DNA from: an uncultured Erysipelotrichaceae bacterium
GTDB lineage: Bacteria > Bacillota_I > Bacilli_A > RF39 > UBA660
Direction: 5' to 3'
Assembly: GCA_902766545.1 (NCBI GenBank)
Contig: CACXEC010000070.1
Span: 1 to 9,670 of the forward strand
Length of the DNA stretch: 9,670 nt
Of the stretch, positions 6,400 through 9,670 are shown in pieces. The notes beneath the pieces are model-generated. The model saw only the letters and a program-made list of their open reading frames with translations. It was not told where the DNA came from and did no database searches. How positions within the stretch are numbered: the stretch's first letter is position 1; the number at the start of each line of letters is the position of its first letter. Made by a program: the position numbers and the translations under genes.

Positions 6400-6700
6400 T
6401 TAAAAATGAGTAATCATATTGAAGAGTATAATTAAAATATAAATAATTAACAATAAAAATATTATTAAGTAGTTAGTAAATTAAATAAAAAGAGAATAAT
6501 CTAAAAAAGAAAGACCACCAGCCGCAAAATATTAATTGGTTAACATAATATATATTATAGGTAGTTTTATTTTTCTTTAAAAAGATTAATAACTAATAAC
6601 ATTTAATATAATTAAAATTAATAATATTATAACTAAATTTAAACTATTTAATGTTATATCCCATTAATTATTTCTTAAAACCGCATTTCCTTTATTTATA

Positions 6701-6728
6701 ACTTTATAATTATTTACTTTATAATTAT
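6701..6728. repeat. Two tandem copies of a 13-bp AT repeat (15-bp period)
   Basis: ACTTTATAATTAT occurs at 6701-6713 and again at 6716-6728, separated by TT. Two copies with 15-bp period could be a binding site for a dimeric regulator or simple replication slippage; low complexity favours slippage. Confidence 0.6.
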
Positions 6729-6745
6729 ACTTAATTGTTTAACTA

Positions 6746-6778
6746 ATCCCCTACATAAAAAATTAAAAATAGGGGGAT
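6746..6778. repeat. ATCCCCTA/TAGGGG hairpin, second copy
   Basis: ATCCCCTA (6746-6753) pairs with TAGGGGGAT (6770-6778), 8 bp with one bulged G, around a 16-nt A-rich loop. The left arm and the core of the right arm match the hairpin at 6330-6357. No T-tract follows on either strand, so it is not a standard terminator. Confidence 0.6.
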
Positions 6779-6784
6779 AATCAC

Positions 6785-6820
6785 AAAAAAAGCGTATTTA
6801 CTGGAACTATAAAAATATGC
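6785..6820 (-). terminator. Intrinsic terminator with no gene in front of it
   Basis: On the minus strand GCATATTT (6820-6813) pairs with AAATACGC (6799-6792), 8 bp with one G-T wobble, around a 13-nt loop. It is followed at once by seven T (6791-6785). This is a good intrinsic terminator shape for leftward transcription, but no gene ends here; the nearest leftward gene ends at 7010 with its own terminator. Confidence 0.6.
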
Positions 6821-6944
6821 AAAAAATATGTTTATTAATATATCTATTTTAATATATTTTTCTTATATTTTAAAAAAATATTAACCAAGATTTCTAAAAA
6901 ATTATTAATTAAGCAGTTTAATAATATATAAATTATCATATTAC

Positions 6945-6956
6945 AGAATGCATTCT
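6945..6956. repeat. Perfect 12-bp palindrome AGAATGCATTCT
   Basis: A perfect inverted repeat with no spacer, about 40 bp beyond the terminator of the XRE-type gene. It contains more G+C than the surroundings. It is a possible binding site for a dimeric protein; too short for an RNA structure by itself. Confidence 0.45.
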
Positions 6957-6964
6957 TAACCTAA

Positions 6965-6987
6965 CCCCACTACTCTACTGCTAGGGG
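6965..6987. repeat. Imperfect CCCC/TAGGGG hairpin, third copy
   Basis: CCCC (6965-6968) and GGGG (6984-6987) can pair, and TA (6971-6972) with TA (6982-6983) if AC at 6969-6970 bulges out. The stem is weak; it is listed because it repeats the core of the two hairpins at 6332 and 6748. Confidence 0.3.
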
Positions 6988-6997
6988 AGACTAAATG

Positions 6998-7020
6998 AAA
7001 AAAAGAAGCCTAAGCTCCTC
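6998..7020 (-). terminator. Intrinsic terminator of the XRE-type gene
   Basis: On the minus strand GAGGAGC (7020-7014) pairs with GCTTCTT (7009-7003), 7 bp including two G-T wobbles, around the tetraloop TTAG, followed by a run of T to 6998. The TAG stop (7012-7010) is in the loop, so the last codons of the gene form the stem. Confidence 0.75.
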
Positions 7021-7783
7021 TAATTTCTATTTCTGCAATTTTTTCCAATACTTCAGCAGCATTAGAAGGATTTATCTCTGTATATCCAAGCTCTCTTAAC
7101 GCTTGTGCTTGAATTGAAAACAATTCTTGTGTTCTAGATAGCTTTTCTTCATTTCTAGACTCTATTTCTTCTACAAATCGTTTATGTCTTTCAATTACCT
7201 TACTCTTTGATGCTGTTCCACTATAATACAAACTATAAGCAGAATATATAATGCCTTCAAAAATAAATTGTTTATCTTCATTAAACTTAAAACTATTTGG
7301 ATTAGTAAAACCATAATACTTACTTATATAGGCTAATAAATATCTTATTTCTGGAATATTATCAATAGATTGAAGCAAATGATGCAAATATAGTAAAGAA
7401 TAGTAATTTTCTTCATGATTATTTGTCTCAATTAATTTATCTTTAAGCAAGAATGTAATATCAGATAATAATTGTTGTTCTTCTTTCTTTAATCCTTTTA
7501 AATCTAAAAACTGTCCCTGATTATTTTCCTTTAATCCCTTACTTAAACGTTCCTCAATGGCTTCTAAATAATCAGTGGTAACTTTTATATTCTTAATAGT
7601 ATCTTCATCACCATCTTCAATATCTAATAGCTTTAATAGAGAAATCTTTTTTTCTTTTGGCCATTTAGACAAACTTGGAAGTTCTAAATAATTATAGACC
7701 ATCTGTCTAGATACCCCTAGATATTTTGCTAGTCTCACTTTTGAAATACCCAACTCCTGTAATAAATCATCTAAAGCTTTCAT
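7010..7783 (-). CDS. XRE/Cro-type helix-turn-helix protein, possible antitoxin or regulator of the adjacent ART-like gene
   Basis: A 257-residue soluble protein. The helix-turn-helix is at the extreme N-terminus: LLQELGISKVRLAKYLGVSRQMVYNYLEL (about 7-35), with recognition helix near 25-33. The rest, about 60-257, is charged and predicted helical, with a Tyr/Leu-rich middle (127-190, e.g. YYSLLYLHHLL and YSAYSLYY). I do not recognise a family for this part; it is far longer than a minimal Xre antitoxin and could bind a partner or ligand. The ATG at 7783 has a modest AGGT at 7792-7789. It lies 71 bp downstream of the ART-like gene with its own near-consensus promoter and ends in a strong terminator. 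It may therefore be made both by read-through and independently, as expected if it must neutralise or repress its neighbour. Whether it is an antitoxin is inference. Confidence 0.72.
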   Translation of the reverse strand: MKALDDLLQELGISKVRLAKYLGVSRQMVYNYLELPSLSKWPKEKKISLLKLLDIEDGDEDTIKNIKVTTDYLEAIEERLSKGLKENNQGQFLDLKGLKKEEQQLLSDITFLLKDKLIETNNHEENYYSLLYLHHLLQSIDNIPEIRYLLAYISKYYGFTNPNSFKFNEDKQFIFEGIIYSAYSLYYSGTASKSKVIERHKRFVEEIESRNEEKLSRTQELFSIQAQALRELGYTEINPSNAAEVLEKIAEIEIRGA

Positions 7784-7809
7784 TGTTTACCTACTTTCTT
7801 TACAATATA

Positions 7810-7839
7810 ATCATAACTCTATTTACATTTTATTGTCAA
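7810..7839 (-). promoter_or_regulatory. Near-consensus promoter of the XRE-type gene
   Basis: On the minus strand a perfect TTGACA (7839-7834) and TATGAT (7815-7810) are 18 bp apart. Initiation would be near 7803, giving a 20-nt leader. It is the best promoter in the window by match to consensus and lies entirely between the ART-like stop (7857-7855) and the ATG at 7783. Confidence 0.75.
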
Positions 7840-7854
7840 TAGAAAACATTTTCA

Positions 7855-8625
7855 TTATAAAGATTTTTCTTTCGTAGTTTCGCTATTAGAATGAAAAGAT
7901 GTCCCAAATAGTTTCTGACATTCTAATAAAAATCCATTATGAGTAAAAACCTTAGAGGAATCTAATCCATATAGTTCACACCAAGTGCAGATTCTTTCAA
8001 GATTTTCAGCAGTTGTAATAATACCTATAAGTCTTTGAGGTTGATTTCTAAAGTTTACGCTTCTTACACCACCTTCAACTTCAGAACCGTATGTTTCTAA
8101 AACATTTTTTATCTCGTTTTCATCAGGTAAAAATGCAAATATAGCCCCATAAGGTAGTCCCCTGCCAGGTTCGGCAAACTCAAGTGAAACATGAATATCT
8201 CTTGCACAAGTTACATCAATTTGCGTAGCAAAAGTTTTAGAGTCTTCCCCTCTTTCTGCTGGTGTAGTCAAACCTCCGTCTTTAATTATCTTTTCAATAA
8301 CCCCAATATATTTGTTACCATGAAATATAATTGGATAATCACGAGGCACGATTTGTCTAATTAAAGATGTATAATTTGCCATCACATTCTTTCTTTCTTC
8401 AATATCTTCATCAAAATCAGGTCTTAAATATTTTATAAAACTAGAAAAAGAAAATTTCTTCTGTTCATCGCTTGCTAATTTCTTCTTAAGGCGATCCACA
8501 CCATATGAATCCCCCTGCTCTTCTAATTCAATTAATTTCTTTTTCGTTTTTTCAATAGACTCTATAATCGTCTTTAATTGATTTTGATATACTTTCTTTC
8601 TAATAATTATCTGTTCTTCATTCAT
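7855..8625 (-). CDS. Uncharacterised protein with ADP-ribosyltransferase-like pattern and N-terminal coiled coil
   Basis: A 256-residue protein I cannot assign to a named family. Residues 1-57 are highly charged and look like a coiled-coil hairpin. From about 96 the sequence resembles the PARP/ART fold: PIIFHGNKYIGVIEKIIKDGGL (98-119), like the HGT-strand and helix of H-Y-E transferases (His102, Gly103); a serine/tyrosine strand DIHVSLEF (143-150); LPYGAIFAF (157-165, Tyr159); then PQRLIGIITT (196-205) followed by a helix and FTHNGFLLE (227-235), like the C-terminal strand pair of bacterial ARTs. A catalytic Glu just before PQRLIGI is not evident (Ser189-Val-Asn191 there), so activity is uncertain. 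A CTWC motif is at 213-216. The ATG has AGAAGGA (8640-8634) overlapping the mnmA stop, indicating co-transcription with mnmA. G+C (about 33 % by counting) is a little above mnmA and the XRE gene (27-29 %). Confidence 0.6.
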   Translation of the reverse strand: MNEEQIIIRKKVYQNQLKTIIESIEKTKKKLIELEEQGDSYGVDRLKKKLASDEQKKFSFSSFIKYLRPDFDEDIEERKNVMANYTSLIRQIVPRDYPIIFHGNKYIGVIEKIIKDGGLTTPAERGEDSKTFATQIDVTCARDIHVSLEFAEPGRGLPYGAIFAFLPDENEIKNVLETYGSEVEGGVRSVNFRNQPQRLIGIITTAENLERICTWCELYGLDSSKVFTHNGFLLECQKLFGTSFHSNSETTKEKSL

Positions 8626-8638
8626 TTAAAAAATCCTT

Positions 8639-9670
8639 CTATAAATACCAAAGCTTTTTACCATTCTTCATTACTGTTTTAATTATACCAGAACCTAAGC
8701 ACTGTTCCCCTAAATACAATACACATGCTTGACCTGGGGTAACAGCTTTAACCTTATCAGGATATTTAACTAATATTTCATTATTATCTAAGTATTCTAA
8801 AATAACATTATTATCTTCTCCTCGATACCTAAATTTTGCTGTACAAAAAGTATGCCTTGAAGAGCAAATAAAATTAACATTTTCGATAATACAAGCATCA
8901 GAATATAATTCTTCAGGATCATCTCCAAAAGCAACATATAAAATATTTTTTTGTACGTCTTTACCTACTACAAAATGCTTATCCTTATTGCCAGAAACAC
9001 CAACGTTTCTTCTTTGCCCAATAGTGTAATTCATAAGACCATTATGAGTACCAATTATTTCTTTACTTACTACATCAACAATATCTCCAGGATTTGGTTT
9101 TAAATAATTAGAAATAAATTTTTGATAGTTTCTTTCGCCAATAAAACAAATACCAGTAGAATCTTTTTTCTTAGCCGTTATTAAATCTAATTCTTCGGCA
9201 ATTTTTCTTACTTCAGGTTTAGTTAAATCTCCAATCGGAAATAAAACATCTTTAAGTTGATCAGGAGTAAGCTGAGCTAAAAAATAAGTTTGATCTTTAT
9301 TTAGATCAGCAGCTCTAAGAAGCCTATTTCCTTTAATTTGTGCATAATGACCGGTAGCAATATAATCAGCCCCTAATTTTTTAGCTTCCTTAATAAACAA
9401 ATCAAATTTAATATATTTATTACACATTAAATCAGGATTTGGTGTTCTACCTTTCTTAAGTTCTTCTAAGAAATAAGTAAATACATTATCCCAATACTCT
9501 TTAATAAAATCTATTCTATGAAGTTTAATATCTAACTTTTTACAAAGATCTACGGCATCATTATAGTCTTTTTCTTGAGGACAAATATCATTATTAATAT
9601 CAGGATTACCTAATATATCATTATTAATAGATGAATCCCAATTACGCATAAAAAGTCCTTCTACATTATA
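8639..9670 (-). CDS. mnmA: tRNA-specific 2-thiouridylase MnmA, 5' end outside the window
   Basis: MnmA thiolates U34 of the tRNAs for Lys, Glu and Gln in the cytoplasm, using ATP and a persulfide sulfur donor. The frame is open to the right edge, reading YNVEGLF before MRNWD, which matches the usual GLFMRNWD of the family. The ATG at 9649 is thus internal, and about 25 residues with the SGGVDSS-type ATP loop lie outside. The remaining 343 residues cover the family's body: NNDILGNP and CPQEKDYNDA, GRTPNPDLMCNKYIKF with the first catalytic Cys (76 counting from that Met), ATGHYAQ, DQTYFLAQLTPDQL, DSTGICFIGERNYQKF with the second catalytic Cys (168), NYTIGQRRNVGVSG, and the C-terminal tRNA-binding beta domain with TPGQACVLY. 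No defect is seen. The stop overlaps the ribosome binding site of the next gene. Confidence 0.97.
   Translation of the reverse strand, partial: YNVEGLFMRNWDSSINNDILGNPDINNDICPQEKDYNDAVDLCKKLDIKLHRIDFIKEYWDNVFTYFLEELKKGRTPNPDLMCNKYIKFDLFIKEAKKLGADYIATGHYAQIKGNRLLRAADLNKDQTYFLAQLTPDQLKDVLFPIGDLTKPEVRKIAEELDLITAKKKDSTGICFIGERNYQKFISNYLKPNPGDIVDVVSKEIIGTHNGLMNYTIGQRRNVGVSGNKDKHFVVGKDVQKNILYVAFGDDPEELYSDACIIENVNFICSSRHTFCTAKFRYRGEDNNVILEYLDNNEILVKYPDKVKAVTPGQACVLYLGEQCLGSGIIKTVMKNGKKLWYL

Larger units (their letters stand above)
6400..6997. other. Long AT-rich region without a gene
   Basis: About 600 bp with stops in all frames and no start codon with a credible ribosome binding site on either strand. 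Base composition is more AT-rich than the flanking genes, with a few short G+C islands: 6513-6525 (GACCACCAGCCGC), 6748-6776, 6792-6820 and 6961-6990. The structured elements in it are listed separately. It may encode small RNA, be a decayed element, or serve as a regulatory spacer. No tRNA, rRNA or CRISPR array was recognised. Confidence 0.6.

Noticed and set aside
6510..6540. G+C island GACCACCAGCCGC as part of a structured RNA or terminator
   Set aside because: Only a 4-bp ACCA/TGGT pairing was found nearby; no convincing hairpin on either strand.
6328..6778. IS200/IS605-like element ends
   Set aside because: Subterminal hairpins fit loosely, but no transposase remnant is readable between them and no further ends are defined; kept only as a possibility under the hairpin finding.
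6328..6990. CRISPR array or attachment-site pair made by the CCCC/GGGG hairpins
   Set aside because: Spacing is irregular (about 415 and 215 bp), only the short core repeats, and there is no integrase or cas gene next to them.
9647..9649. ATG as the mnmA start
   Set aside because: The upstream codons continue in frame as YNVEGLF, matching the family, so the Met is internal and the gene runs off the window.

Overview
The window is AT-rich (roughly 25-30 % G+C by eye) bacterial DNA with strong AGGAGG-type ribosome binding sites, TATAAT-type promoters and hairpin-plus-T-tract terminators. The gene content (RarA, a XerD-like recombinase, MnmA with the Firmicutes-style MRNWD segment, a ZIP transporter, an AzgA-type purine permease) fits a low-G+C Bacillota / Bacilli-related organism, possibly a reduced gut lineage close to the old Tenericutes. 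All ten visible stop codons are TAA or TAG. Every Trp codon I checked is TGG, so there is no sign that TGA is read as Trp.

Left part (1-3991), housekeeping. A purine permease reads leftward and reaches the left edge. A small GlsB/YeaQ-type membrane protein diverges from it. A perfect bidirectional terminator separates that gene from rarA (minus strand). rarA diverges from a XerD-type tyrosine recombinase, with promoters for both in a 77-bp gap.

Middle (3992-6313). There is an unannotated 39-residue Asn/Arg-rich minus-strand gene, then a membrane-anchored XRE regulator with an extracytoplasmic C-terminal domain. A ZupT-like metal transporter follows; its -10 box sits so close to the ATG that the mRNA is probably leaderless. 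A membrane-anchored DUF2726 nuclease-like protein overlaps the transporter's 3' end convergently.

6327-6997 is about 670 bp with no credible gene. It holds three hairpins built on a CCCC/TAGGGG stem, a minus-strand terminator with no gene in front of it, a 15-bp tandem repeat and a 12-bp palindrome. It may encode a small RNA or be the scar of an element.

Right part (6998-9670), all minus strand: mnmA (5' end outside the window), then 13 bp later a gene for a protein with an ADP-ribosyltransferase-like pattern, then a 257-residue XRE-type protein with its own near-consensus promoter and a strong terminator. The last two genes form a plausible toxin/antitoxin-like or defence pair attached to a housekeeping tRNA-thiolation gene. 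This is the most likely place for an undescribed system. The functional assignment is inferred from sequence pattern only.
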